Assembly (NCBI RefSeq): GCF_037975245.1
Contig: NC_092566.1
Span: forward strand, 18,571,001-18,635,000
DNA: 64,000 nt
Direction of reading: 5' to 3'
Origin: Apostichopus japonicus
Taxonomy: Eukaryota; Echinodermata; Holothuroidea; Aspidochirotida; Stichopodidae
Both the position numbers and the translations under genes were made by a program. The notes under the pieces were generated by a model. That model saw only the letters and a program-made list of their open reading frames with translations. It had not been told where the DNA came from and made no database searches. How positions within the stretch are numbered: the first letter of the stretch is position 1; each line of letters begins with the position of its first letter. Shown piece after piece: positions 16,420 to 28,345 of this stretch.

Positions 16420-17304
16420 ATGGCCACAGCACAGTCAAAGGAAGGTCACAGTCAAATACGTGTAGCATTATGGGCTCCACCGCGGTCCTTGTCGACAGCC
16501 TTTGAGCGTTGTATCAGCACTCTACACGCTAAACATGCCTTAACCATCTTCCACGAACCGTTTACCGCAGCATACCATTTAGGACCAGAAAAGCAATTGC
16601 GTTACCCGGTCCCTTTTACACAGCTAATCACGAAGGACAGAAAGTATACCTACAGTTGGGTCCAAAGACAGCTGGAAGCAGATTTCCATGAAAAGGACAT
16701 TATATTCTTTAAGGACTTAGGTTACTCCATTGATGGTAAATATGATCATCTTCCCAGCGGTTATCAACATACCTTCTTGCTACGAAATCCAGAGCAAGTC
16801 TTTACCTCAATGAACAATCTTCTGTTGAAATATCCGATTCGTCTCGTACGGTTGAAAGTGAAGTCAATAATACCCAAAAGATTTATTTATGAAGAAATGT
16901 TCGATTTGTACGAACATCTGACCAAAGAGTTGGGACAAAAAGTGATCATTATAGATTCCGAGGACCTGGTGGAGAATCCGAAGGCAATGTTGGAGTTGTA
17001 CTGTAAAGAAACAGGTATTCCATTCTATGAGGACATGGTTAATTGGCGAACAGGTCAGGAAGACATGAAAGATTGGAAGTATTCTAAAAAACTAATGAGA
17101 ATTAATCGAGTAATCGGCCAATATGATCGAGCTATGAGCACTAGCGGCCTGGGTAAACCCAGCCCACGTACTTTCGATGTCGAGAAATACCCACGTGACT
17201 GTCGAGACGCGATCACACATTCGGAGCCATTTTACAACAAACTCTACGAGAAGAGATTAAGACTATCAGACCAGCATAACCCCAATCACACGGAACCACT
17301 TTGA
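16420..17304 (+). CDS. P-loop sulfotransferase-like protein, copy 1
   Basis: A 294-residue protein in one coding exon. Residues 18-31 (WAPPRSLSTAFERC) form the phosphosulfate-binding P-loop typical of the sulfotransferase family related to the domain in plant proteins labelled branched-chain aminotransferase-like. HEPF and GPEKQ follow, and FLLRNPEQVFTSM near residue 120 fits the second, 3'-phosphate-binding region. Sulfuryl transfer from PAPS is inferred from the fold; the acceptor is unknown. No signal peptide or anchor is seen, so it may be cytosolic. A splice acceptor (TCTCTACAG) ends nine bases before the ATG, so a 5' untranslated exon lies upstream. It is the first of three plus-strand paralogues and shares long identical DNA blocks with copy 2. 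AATAAA occurs at about 17412. Confidence 0.85.
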   Translation: MATAQSKEGHSQIRVALWAPPRSLSTAFERCISTLHAKHALTIFHEPFTAAYHLGPEKQLRYPVPFTQLITKDRKYTYSWVQRQLEADFHEKDIIFFKDLGYSIDGKYDHLPSGYQHTFLLRNPEQVFTSMNNLLLKYPIRLVRLKVKSIIPKRFIYEEMFDLYEHLTKELGQKVIIIDSEDLVENPKAMLELYCKETGIPFYEDMVNWRTGQEDMKDWKYSKKLMRINRVIGQYDRAMSTSGLGKPSPRTFDVEKYPRDCRDAITHSEPFYNKLYEKRLRLSDQHNPNHTEPL

Positions 17305-20103
17305 GATAACGATTTGAGGTAAATCACATATATACTATATAACTTCATTACTTAGGCATTATTTAGGCATACAGTGCAGAATATGCTCGATTATTAGAGT
17401 TTGTAACAAGAATAAAAAAGTAAAAAAGGAGAGAGGAATTGTGCTAGAGCCAGTAATGGAAATTGAAAAGGTGATTATTCTGTAATCGTTTCAGATGAGA
17501 ACTAAGTTCAGATCCTGTAAATATTGAAGACATACGGTATTGTGTTTCGGTACTCAACGGTTGAGTGCTTTCCATGTAGTTGGTTCAATAGTGCATCTTA
17601 TCACATTTCTGGTCTTCAAGATACAGACCTACCCCCTTATTGCCACGAAGCCTGCTTTTGATTTTTCAATTCTTTCCATTGGCTTCACCGTGATATACAT
17701 ATCACATTATCAGGTGGTTGACTAGAGGAAACTTAACATTTATGAATAGCACCACCAATTTGCGTCTGATTTCGTTGATTTACCAGCATATCACAATTTG
17801 ACCTCGCTTTCTCATGAAAGAATTTGCTGCCATAGAGTAAAATGGTATTGTATACTACTAGCATGTGAATAGACTGGCAATAGAGTATTGTATACTACTA
17901 ATAACATGTGAATCGACCTGCCATAGAGTTATGCTGAGAAGAACGTGAACAGATAGATAAGCAGCTCGCACAGCAGCAACAGTAGCGCTGAAGTGTTTAA
18001 CTATACTGCAGAATTGCGGCTGCACTAATTACATAGAGGAGCAGTGTAGCCGTAATATCAACTGATCGGATAGCATTAAACGAAGAGAATTAAGAAACGA
18101 AGGTCATCGTTAGCAAGATAAAGACAAACAGAGTAACTGATTAATTATATCGCTATTGTTCTAATGAGACTTAATTCTATCTGACGTTTGTGTTCGGTCA
18201 GTGCACCAGCTCTGTTGCTGGAGAGACGGGAGTCATACTACGGCAAAAGGTGAACGATATTCCAGTAACACATTCACTTTTTGTTTTACCTTTTCTCCGT
18301 AAATACGTCTATTCTTATCGTATAGAGCGTCTAAGTACACAATTTTCCCGGATTTCCAGTCGCTGCCATTTGACATAACCAGTTATACTTATTCGATTGT
18401 AAAGGCAAGCGACTTTGCTTTAGGTATGTTTTATGTATAGCTAACATCTACAGATAAGACATTATTTCAGAGTTCAGCAGTTTTCATTTAGAGGACTTAA
18501 CTGTGTTAGCTGTGTGTTTGAGAGAAAAGAGAGTGAGATATTACCCAAACCGAGAAATTTTATAGCAAAAAACGTATGGTATCTAAACTGTATGTGTAAT
18601 TGTGTATGGCATTTATTGTACTGTATACGATATACCGTATTAGTGGCAGGCATGAATGTATTAAGTAAACATGTAGACCTACGAGCTATCTCACTAAGGC
18701 GCCGGCAGGTGATGCAATATTAACCTGTATAATATGCTAGTCTAACCCCCCGTCCGCACCAACCCTCTCCAGGGTCATGGTTTGTCTAGGGGTCACTGAT
18801 GCCACGGTCGATTAGTTTGCACGTTCGTTAACTAGTCTGTGAAAAGTTGTTTGAACCAGGAGTCGTCGTAGCCTTCTGACCCTGTAAGGTGAAAAATAAA
18901 ATACCACAGCTATCTATTACCGTATATAAACCAGTGCAGTTCCTAAACTTATACGCCATATCCCTTGAGATAACTACGGTCATGCTTTTGTGGAGGAATA
19001 TAAAACAGTTTCTATACGAAATCGTACGCTGTGTGTGTTGTGTGGTTTCAGCATTCACTGGATTCAGGTCTGCACTGCACACATTTAAAGGGACGCAATG
19101 TCGCAATTACAGGGTCTGGATATTCTGACAGGCGCAGCTCTAACCTTGCATGTTACGTCTTTCTCAATATGACTCCAAAATCAGTCCCTCGGTGTGTGGT
19201 CTCTGATGACTTCATTGCAAATGATTTGCAAAAGTTCTCAAGTTTCCTTTCTTGATTTCTATAAATGATGTGTTGCAATTGGAATTATTTTGATTTGCTG
19301 TACGTAATATCAATGCACTCAAAATTAAGTCTTCATTAAAACATTTTCTCCTAATTTGATAATCTTTCTTAAAGGACTGGTGGTGTGTACATTGAAATGA
19401 AAACAAATATTAATTGCTAAGTTCTGTTCAATTGCCTGATCAGTGATCAATGTCTGGATCATTCTGCTGTCGTTAGAGATACATTTCAAAGGTAACCTAT
19501 ATTGTTGCGATGCGTATGCTCTCTAAAAACATCACTGAAACAGTTGACACCGGAATAGTCCTATCAATTCTTAAAGGGCATCATTATTTCATCTGAAAGC
19601 AAAAAGATGCGGAGAGACGTTTTAACATTTTAATCCGTAATTTCAGATATCTGAAATCGTGGGTTATTTCAGATATTTAATATTCTAATTTGAAATATCT
19701 GGAACTAATTTCGATATATGAAATTCTAGATTAAATGTGAGAACTGCTTTCCCTGTATGGCCACGGCCTTGGTACATGGCTCCTCCGTCATACAAATTAA
19801 GTTGTTACAATTACGAAGTTAGTGTTAACATCCTCCGCAGCATAAAATTCGTTCAATGTACAAAAAAGGTCTATATATGAAGTAATTCTATAGGGAACTG
19901 GATGATTTTTGTACGGCAGATTTTGCTATTGAAAACTACAGGTTTCGTGTATTAACAGGTCATGGCTCTAGGACAACTATAACTCAAACATTTCTTAGTG
20001 GGTGGATTTGTCTAAGTGAGTACAAGCATTGAAATTGGTGTGGGTAAAGGTCATTCGAGGTCAACATAAGCGAAAGTGTCTGTAGAACTCTTGTAAACAT
20101 GAA
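17305..20103. other. Intergenic, no gene seen; small repeats
   Basis: It contains a short tandem duplication at about 17838-17930 (TAGAGTATTGTATACTACTA-type units) and a palindrome-rich patch at 19631-19733. Otherwise no exon or RNA gene was recognised. A 5' untranslated exon of copy 2 of the sulfotransferase-like family could lie here but cannot be placed. Confidence 0.45.
19631..19735. repeat. Imperfect inverted-repeat patch
   Basis: The patch contains the perfect 18-bp palindrome ATTTCAGATATCTGAAAT and further TTTCAGATAT / ATATCTGGAA pairs. Its outer edges TAATCCGTAATTTCA and TGAAATTCTAGATTA are roughly inverse. It may be a tiny foldback element. Confidence 0.45.
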
Positions 20104-20742
20104 TACTCCACCAGGGGCGTAGCGAAGGGGTTTTTGTTGGGGGGGTGTGGAGAATTTGATTTGCCGACGGATCTGGAAGTGGTGACTGAAATGGGGGAGG
20201 GGGTGTCCCCCTCCCCTTTTGAAAATTTTTAGTTTTGAAACGTCCTTAGATGCAATCTGCTGTATATTTTAAGTCAAATTTGATTTGCCGACGGATCTGG
20301 AGGTGGTGATTGAAATGGGGGAGGGGTCTAAGGGGAGGGGGTTTCCCCCTCCCCTTTGGAAAATTCTTAGTTTTGAAACTCCTTAGATGCAATCTGGTGC
20401 ATATTTTAAGTCAAATTTGATTTGCCGACGGATCTGGATGTGGTGACTGAAATGGGGGAGGGGTCTAAGGGTAGGGGGTCTACCCCTCCCCTTTGGAAAA
20501 TTTTTAGTTTTGAAACGTCCTTAGATGCAATCTGGTGCATATTTTAAGTCAAATTTGGCACGGAAGAAGCTCCCGTTCTCCTTTTCTCTATTCAGCTTTC
20601 CTTCTTTCTTCCCCTTCCGCTCTCTTCACCTTTTCTCCTTTTGCCGACAGACCCAAAATTTGCCGACAGCGACCAAATTATTGGGGGGGGGGGTGTGACA
20701 CCCCCCACACCCCCCCCCGCTCGCTACGCCCCTGTACTCCAC
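20104..20742. mobile_element. Non-autonomous hAT-type element, 623 bp, with 8-bp target duplication
   Basis: The element spans 20112-20734. Terminal inverted repeats are CAGGGGCGTAGCGA at the left and its exact complement TCGCTACGCCCCTG at the right (14 of 14). It is flanked by perfect 8-bp direct repeats TACTCCAC at 20104-20111 and 20735-20742, which fits hAT-superfamily insertion. The inside consists of three roughly 120-bp tandem units starting TTGATTTGCCGACGGATCTG, plus G- and C-rich ends. No transposase ORF. The perfect duplication suggests a fairly recent insertion. Confidence 0.88.
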
Positions 20743-21265
20743 AACTAAGCTAGTGGGCACTTCAAACTGGTTAATTGTATCCACCTTCGTTAGTACAAGC
20801 GCTCTGCTTTTATTTGAGGTCAATGGTTGTTTGAGGTCAAGACTGAAAACCTTGTAAGCACGTTAACTCCAAAACTGAAGCTTGGATGTGGTCAATACTA
20901 ATTGGTCCGTGTTGTATTCAACTAAGTGAGTACATCGACCTTATTGTGTTAATTGAAGTCAAACATCATGTCAGGTTAACAGATCGAAATCTGAAATATT
21001 GTAAAACTTACATACAAACTTTGTAGGGAGCTTTAACTTAGATTGATCAAAGTTGGAAATAATGATCAGTTATTGTTGTAAAAGAAAATGCACCATTCAT
21101 TTTGCATCACAAAACGTCTTTTTTCCATTTTTGAACAATCGCTTTGATTTCATATTCATAATGGCATGGTTAATAATTTATGATGTTAAGATATTTGTCC
21201 GTTATGCATTTACATTAGTGATCAATTTCAACTGCTTCATAAACTTGATTAATTCTTCCACAGTT

Positions 21266-22144
21266 ATGGCCACGGCTCAAGGAAGAATTGATAAACAACA
21301 ACAAATACGTGTGGCATTATGGGCTCCACCGCGGTCCTTGTCGACAGCCTTTGAGCGTTGTATCAGCACTCTACACGCTAAACATGCCATAACCATCTTC
21401 CACGAGCCGTTTACTACAGCCTACCATCTAGGACCAGAAAAGCAATTGCGTCAACCAGTTCCCTTTGGAAATTTCATAACTAAAGAATCGAAGTACACCT
21501 ATAGCTGGGTAAGAAGTCAACTGGAGGAGGAATCTCCCGACAAGAAGGTCATTTTCTTTAAGGACTTAGGTTACTCCATTGATGGTAAATATGATCATCT
21601 TCCCAGCGGTTATCAACATACCTTCTTAATTCGGAACCCAACTCTAGTGTTCACTTCCATGAACAATCTTTTGTTAAAATTTCGGATTCGAATTCTGCGT
21701 GTGAATCTAACCAAGATATCACCGAAAGGTTGGATTTATGAAGAAATGTTCGATTTGTACGAACATCTGACCAAAGAGTTGGGACAAAAAGTGATCATTA
21801 TAGATTCCGAGGACCTGGTGGAGAATCCGAAGGCAATGTTGGAGTTGTACTGTAAAGAAACAGGTATTCCATTCTATGAGGACATGATCAATTGGCGAAC
21901 AGGTCAGGAAGACATGAAAGATTGGAAGTATTCTAAAAAACTAATGAGAGTTAATCGAGTAATCGGCCAGTATGATCGAGCTATGGGCTCAAGTGGCCTT
22001 GGAAGACCGAGTCATCGAACAGTTGACGTATCAAAGTACCCGAATGACTGTCAAGAAGCTATCACGTACTCTGAATCATTTTATAGGAAACTTTACGAAA
22101 TGAGATTGAGACTTCCAGAGGAGGATAGCATCAATGGAGAATAA
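21266..22144 (+). CDS. P-loop sulfotransferase-like protein, copy 2
   Basis: A 292-residue paralogue of the genes at 16420 and 32450, with the same P-loop WAPPRSLSTAFERC, the HEPF motif and the FLIRNPTLVFTSM region. The frame is open back to 21053, but I start at 21266 because a good acceptor (TTCTTCCACAG) ends at 21263, two bases before ATGGCC, and because the proteins then align from the first residue. The upstream 71 codons are hydrophobic, intron-like sequence. About half of the coding DNA is identical or nearly so to copy 1 in blocks, with clearly diverged stretches between. The last coding bases and stop codon are the first unit of an 83-bp tandem repeat. Enzyme class as for copy 1; substrate unknown. 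Confidence 0.85.
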   Translation: MATAQGRIDKQQQIRVALWAPPRSLSTAFERCISTLHAKHAITIFHEPFTTAYHLGPEKQLRQPVPFGNFITKESKYTYSWVRSQLEEESPDKKVIFFKDLGYSIDGKYDHLPSGYQHTFLIRNPTLVFTSMNNLLLKFRIRILRVNLTKISPKGWIYEEMFDLYEHLTKELGQKVIIIDSEDLVENPKAMLELYCKETGIPFYEDMINWRTGQEDMKDWKYSKKLMRVNRVIGQYDRAMGSSGLGRPSHRTVDVSKYPNDCQEAITYSESFYRKLYEMRLRLPEEDSINGE

Positions 22145-22428
22145 CAAGCAACCTATACAGACGCTGATCACAAGAATATGAAATGAGATTGATGCTTCCA
22201 GAGGAGGATAGCATCAATGAAGAATAAAAAGCAACCTATACAGACGCTGATCACAAGAATATGAAATGAGATTGATGCTTCCAGAAGAGGATAGCATCAA
22301 TGAAGAATAAGAAGCAGCCTATACAGACGCTGATCACAAGAATGTGAAATGAGATTAATGCTTTCAGAGGAGGATAGCATCAATGAAGAATAAGAAGCAG
22401 CCTATGCAGACGCTGATCACAAGAATAA
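22097..22428 (+). repeat. 83-bp tandem repeat x4 containing the stop codon of sulfotransferase-like copy 2
   Basis: Units begin at 22097, 22180, 22263 and 22346 with GAAATGAGATTGA-type starts. Unit one is the coding tail (the EMRLRLPEEDS codons), the stop and the first 3' bases; units two to four are copies of it lying in the 3' untranslated region. Confidence 0.92.
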
Positions 22429-23825
22429 AAAAGATGGCACGCCTTGCAGGATTTATTAACCTTTTAGTGGTACATATGCAACTATTCTCACAGTGTTAAG
22501 TGATTAATTAATGCTATCGGTGAGTTTGAAGGACTCCATCTTGGCGGATTGATATCTTCCATTATGGTTGGGGATATGTTAAAACAACACTACCTCTTAC
22601 GTTGGGAACTGTTCAGCTGTAGGGAGCCTGACTGTTTACCATTCAGAACGAATGGTAGCTCCTAGTGAATGCTGCATTTAATTACCTACTCCGTCGATTA
22701 CGTGTGTTGATCTTCAATAATTCACGCAGTTATAACCGTGGCTGGCCAAGCGACGGCTTGATACAAATCTCGACGAAAGTAAATTCACTTTCGGTTGTTT
22801 AGAACTACAGTGTGCGTAACGCGGTGACTACTTTAGGTACCGTATATGTTGAGGTATACTGCCATTATTCTTTTATGGTTGGTATGCCTTACCCACACGC
22901 AACCATGATTATATTACTTTCACATTATTTTTACTGACTTAATGAAACAAACGTCCTTTTGATTATTAAATTAAATTGCATTCGTTTATTTGGTGTAATG
23001 TTATACTTAAGGTGGGTTAATCGTCTCCAGCCTAGTTTATTGTACAAACAGAACGTGCAGAAATGTTAACAATGAATCAATGTAAAGTCAGTGTCTATTC
23101 ACTTGTAATCAACCTTAAAGAACTGGACTTTTCTAAATGTGCACCTACGTTTTCAATTGCTCCAATTATTTTTAGTAATAACTGCCAAGTGGGATCGTCT
23201 GAAGTTCCGAATATGAACATTTACCGTACTCTGGTGTATAATTGTGCAAACAAGTAGTCATTGTGTATCATGTATGAAGTGTAATCCCATTCAGGGTTTC
23301 CATTGCATAATTCAGCTGTGAAACCAATGTCAATGATTATCTCGTAACCTCAACACAGTTTTCCGTTGTGTCGTCGCGAGTAAGAGGCGTTATACGCATG
23401 CGTACTATTTACAGAAGTCTATATTACGTTATAAACGTATTCTCCATGTGACGAACTCTTTTGAGAATTCTGAGGAGATCCTTTTCAGGGTGTAGACTGT
23501 TGAAAGTAACTGTATGCAAGTCTATTGTAGCGATCTGCTACTAGTTTTAGTATTTGCAATCTTCACTATGAACATTGTGTTGTACTGCTCGTATATCACA
23601 TATCCTAGATGAACACACATATGCGCACCTGGTAAAACCATTCGTATATTTATTTATTTACCACGAACGGAATGCTTCCACACCCTTATCTGGTATATTT
23701 TAGTTATTACGCATGCACCAGTTTGTGTGTCATGCACCCATTTCAGTTGGCCATAATCTTGTGACTATTTTCAATTTGGTTTCATTTGTCTAAGTTGGGT
23801 GGTTGTTTATATTCAGTAGTAAGTT
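22429..23825. other. Intergenic, no gene seen
   Basis: AT-rich sequence with no recognisable exon, RNA gene or repeat apart from short TATT runs near 23650. The 64-codon ORF at 23063-23257 has no family features. Confidence 0.4.
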
Positions 23826-23827
23826 AT

Positions 23828-25025
23828 TTCTTCTAAATACGATACAAGCAACTGTAGCACGTCAAAGGTATATAAGGTATGCTCTACAGTATGTATAACT
23901 GCAGAAAGCATTGTACTTATACGATATAAACAACTGTAGCACGTCAAAGGTATATAGGTATGCTCTACAGTATGTATAACTGCAGAAAGCATTGTACTTA
24001 TACGATATAAACAACTGTAGCACGTCAAAGGTATATAGGTATGCTCTACAGTATGTATAACTGCAGAAAGCATTGTAGTTATACGATATAAGCAAATGTA
24101 GTACGTCAAAGGTTTATAAGGTATGCTCTACAGTATGTATAACTGCATAAAGCATTGTACTTATACGATATAAGCAACTGAACACGTCAAAGGTATATAA
24201 TGTATGCTCTACAGTATGTATAACTGCAGAAAGCATTGTAGTTATACGATACAAGCAACTGTAGCACGTCAAAGGTATATAGGTATGCTCTACAGTATGT
24301 ATAACTGCAGAAAGCATTGTAGTTATACGATATAAGCAAATGTAGTACGTCAAAGGTTTATAAGGTATGCTCTACAGTATGTATAACTGCATAAAGCATT
24401 GTACTTATACGATATAAGCAACTGAACACGTCAAAGGTATATAATGTATGCTCTACAGTATGTATAACTGCAGAAAGCATTGTAGCTATACGATACAAGC
24501 AACTGTAGTACGTCAAAGGTATATAATGTATCATCTACAGCATATATAACTCTACAGAAAGCATTGTACTTATACGATACAAGTACATGTAGCACGTCAA
24601 AGGTATATAAGGTATGCTCTACAGTATGTATAACTGCAGAAAGCATTGTACGTATACGATATAAGCAACTTTAGCACGTCAAAGGTATATAAGGTATGCT
24701 CTACAGTATGTATAACTGCAGAAAGCATTGTAGTTATACGATATAAGCAACTGAACACGTCAAAGGTATATAAGGTATGCTCTACAGTATGTATAACTGC
24801 AGAAAGCATTGTACGTATACGATATAAGCAACTTTAGCACGTCAAAGGTATATAAGGTATGCTCTACAGTATGTATAACTGCAGAAAGCATTGTAGTTAT
24901 ACGATATAAGCAACTATAGCACGTCAAAGGTATATAAGGTATGCTCTACAGTATGTATAACTCTACAGAAAGCATTGTACTTATATATACGCAACTGTAG
25001 CACGTCAAAGGCATAATGTATGCTC
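23828..25025. repeat. Minisatellite, unit about 78-83 bp, roughly 15 copies
   Basis: Units carry ACGTCAAAGGTATATAAGG, TGCTCTACAGTATGTATAAC and TGCAGAAAGCATTGTA segments. Many units are close to 81 bp, a multiple of three, so minus-strand frames stay open over several units and mimic genes (repeats of MLSAVIHTVEHT). I read it as satellite DNA. Confidence 0.92.
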
Positions 25026-27780
25026 TGTGTAGGTATGAGGTATGTACTCGGAGAGAGCAGTCAAATACCTGCGCGGAATATCAGAACCAAACTTGAGTTC
25101 GGCAGTAGCCTGAATTGTGTATAATATGTGTAACACTGCAGCAGTATACTTGCACCGGATTACAGGGATGTAATTGAGTTACCGATATTGGTAAACTTAT
25201 TTCTGTTTAGCATGTTCTTTGTTTTGCCATGTGTATCGTTTAAGTTAAGTTCTGTATTCTTGGGGTTTCTCTTCGTTGCATAGTAACTGGCTAAGTATCT
25301 ACCATATATTTACAAGGTATTGTTTGGAATAAAAACCCGTTCTGTGAATGATACAAAACTGAGCCAGTCTCACATTTTTGCCTACAATTAATACAACGTG
25401 TGAACAAGCTTGAACGTCACGTGTAAATCGGGGATCACTCAACATTACTGACACTGCTAGATAAGCAAACGTTTTTAAGGTGGCATACTCCTGTTAGAGT
25501 CTATATCCATCCGCTCGATTGTTCTCCTCTCAGGAAAAGTGCCAAAAAGAAGCAGGAGAACATATTTTGTGACCTGTTATCAATCATGATCTGGTTTTGT
25601 GTGGCTTGCATGTTGAAGAGCATGAATGGAAGTACATGTGGTGAGAAAATTGGGTCAATTGAGGCAATTTAGACCCCTTAGGCCTCCCAGGAGCAGCGTA
25701 GGAAAATTGTTTACTAGTGAGTGAAGAGGTTTGTTTACTACAAGTGACGAAAACTTCCGGCTCGGATAGCAAAAAATATGCGCGGTCATAGTACGGAAAA
25801 TTGATGGTGCCATGAAAGGCCGACTTGTCAGCTATCCGGTGATGGGTAGCGTTTAGCTAGTGAGAACTTCTATCTAGACTTAGTGACCACAATACTTTAG
25901 TGATTTAGTGTGTAAGTCAATGGGGCTTTTAATGGGCGTATGCTAACTTACACTGCTCGTATTGACGGTATCCGCGTGCCATAGTTGCTGACATTGACTT
26001 CATGAATTGCTATTTACGTACTGTTCACGCCAAATTTTTATTTATAATCTAATAAATAAAACCCCTCCTGATCACGAGAAAGCCTGTGATTAACCAATTT
26101 GTATTCGCCTTAGCTGCAGGCTTAATACACACTACACGGAGAGACGTACTTTATTGTGTCTTATAAGAACCTTTGTAATGTTCTGTAGTGGTCTTTATTT
26201 GGGAAGATGTTTTCTTTGTGTTGCTACTATGCACTCCATGCGCACGCATTCCTTTTTCGTATGCAGTATTTACTGCACTACACGTATGTTAGTGGTAACA
26301 GCGCGAGTTTACATAGGAATGGTTACAGTGCAAAAAAGCCACGAATTACCTTAGTTCCTTTGATTGACTAGCCCATTACTTTGAATGGTGATGGAAAGGA
26401 CAATTTTATCCAGTGGAGCAGGCGACTGGAGGTATCATTTGACGCCTACTCAAGACTGGACGGATGTGCTTTCTATTGGGTCAGCCTTTTTGAAAGTGTC
26501 AAGAAAGCAGTAAGACGGCAGTTTTACAAGAGGTATGTGGCTGCACGTTCAACTTCTTCGCATTACTAAGCAATAACAAAAAACCGTTTACGAGGTCTAG
26601 CTCCAATGGCAGTATATGCAGTAGGGTCATGGGCCCATTGGTTATTCGAAAGGTTTAAATACCCAAGTTGCATGTAGAAGAGAATGGTGAATAGGATCTT
26701 TAAGATATCTAAATGAAATAACTCGAGTCAACGTGGTAGTACTGGGTAGGCCACGCCCCCTTTTCTTAGTACGATAGGGAAACCCGTTGACCATCAAATA
26801 TGTAGTTTATGCCCAAAAGACCTGATCCAATCTCAAGCCCAGTCCTCTTACATCGCGGAGACTATCCGTGTGACGATGTAAAGTCTGTAACGTCCAGTGA
26901 GATATCACGGTACCACGAATCCCTTAGGATAGGAATATGTGAATATGTACTGTGATGATATTACTTAAATGTTGCAGGGTAGACGATCGAACTCCGTCAT
27001 AGAAGGACTATACAATATTTTAAGCAGAGAAATTGTTGCAAATGAGTTTCACACTCTCAGAATAGAAATGCACATCAGTTTCATCAAGAGGGAAATCAGA
27101 ATTAATTAAAAGTTATTTACTCTGATAATGAACCTGGTGACAGTGTAATGATCAATGACTCAACCTTTATGTTAGGAAAACATCACCATACTGGAAAGTT
27201 CTCGTGGTATATCGATAGTGATATTCTTAATAATGTGATTGTAGACATCATTATGCCGTCCACTATAACAAACATATCGAAGTAAAAATCTACCTGATAA
27301 TCTAAAACAACTGAGGAACAAAATGGATATTGAAGTCTTCGCGGTTCATTATCATGAGTGTCAACACTGATTTTTTGTTTCGCCGGTATTCCAATAATCA
27401 GTTTTGTTACCTGAAACATATCATAACAGAGGCTACTGGTGCTGCAGTAAATTTGTTTAATCAAAATAAGTATCTGAACTAGAATGGTATATATTTCTGT
27501 CTATTCAGGTTTGTGATAGAGTAAACATATCTTTGTAGAAATCTCTGGAGTATTTATAATTGTAGGATGACAAGCAGTTTAATTGATAGAAAGAGAAATG
27601 TGGTTATATCTTCCTATGAGAGAAATGAATGTATAAGGGTTATCTTGAGTTGTTTAGGTACTCTTTCTGTGTTGCTTCCCATGATGCACTCCGTACACGC
27701 ATTCCTAACTTTTGTGTTAAGTTTTATTCTATTTTGTTCTTTGCATTTTCTGTGGTCCAAGCTGTCTAGTATTTTCTTGC
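25026..27780. other. Intergenic, no gene seen
   Basis: No conserved coding sequence or RNA was recognised on either strand. Short ORFs (for example 26154-26354) lack supporting signals. Confidence 0.4.
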
Positions 27781-28089
27781 TAAGCTGTCAGGCGCGTAGC
27801 CAAGGGGGGGGGGCGAATGGGGGCAGCCGCCTCCCCCCTTGAGCAAATTTAAAACATTTTTTTACTGTTTTTATGATATTGCTAGTATTTTCAAAAGGAA
27901 AATGCTAAGATGCAACTTACAAGGCCTGGGAAGTGCCATTTCCTGCGATCTGGGAGGCATTTTCAGCCAAAATTTTCTTGTACGCTTCGCGCCGACTCAT
28001 GGTGGCGCTACGCTTAGATAGTTTGCAATGCCGATTCTACAGTTTCGCCCCTCCCTTGGCAAATTCCTGGCTACGCGCCTGTAAGCTGT
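27781..28089. mobile_element. Non-autonomous hAT-type element, 293 bp, with 8-bp target duplication
   Basis: The element spans 27789-28081. The ends CAGGCGCGTAGCCA and TGGCTACGCGCCTG are exact inverse repeats (14 of 14). Perfect 8-bp direct repeats TAAGCTGT lie at 27781-27788 and 28082-28089. The inside resembles the element near 58975 (both carry GTGCCATTTCC / GGTCATTTCC, TACGCTTCGCGCC / TACGCTGCGCGCC and a TCGCCCCTCC stretch), so these two are one family although their tips differ. Confidence 0.88.
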
Positions 28090-28300
28090 TCTTTATGTTT
28101 ATGCTAACGAGGTAGTTATATGGTAACCAATTATGTTTGATTGTTCTCTGGATTTTAGAGAATGATAGAGAGAAAGAAATGCAGGGGAAGAGCGAATGGG
28201 AGTTGGCTGGTGGAATCCACTGGCGCCGGGAGAAACAGTAATATGCACATGGGTACATAATATATGTATTTGGCTCAGATCATATGCAGTATCTATATAT
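28090..28300. other. Spacer, no gene seen
   Basis: Nothing recognised before the (TA)n tract at about 28301-28341. Confidence 0.4.
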
Positions 28301-28303
28301 AGG

Positions 28304-28341
<38 letters not shown>

Positions 28342-28345
<4 letters not shown>

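Noticed and set aside
21053-21265. N-terminal extension of sulfotransferase-like copy 2
   Set aside because: An acceptor ends at 21263 and the paralogues begin at the following ATG; the extension is intron-like.
23813-24837. Several 60-98-codon ORFs with MLSAVIHTVEHT repeats
   Set aside because: They come from the 81-bp minisatellite, lie in several frames and have no start or splice context.
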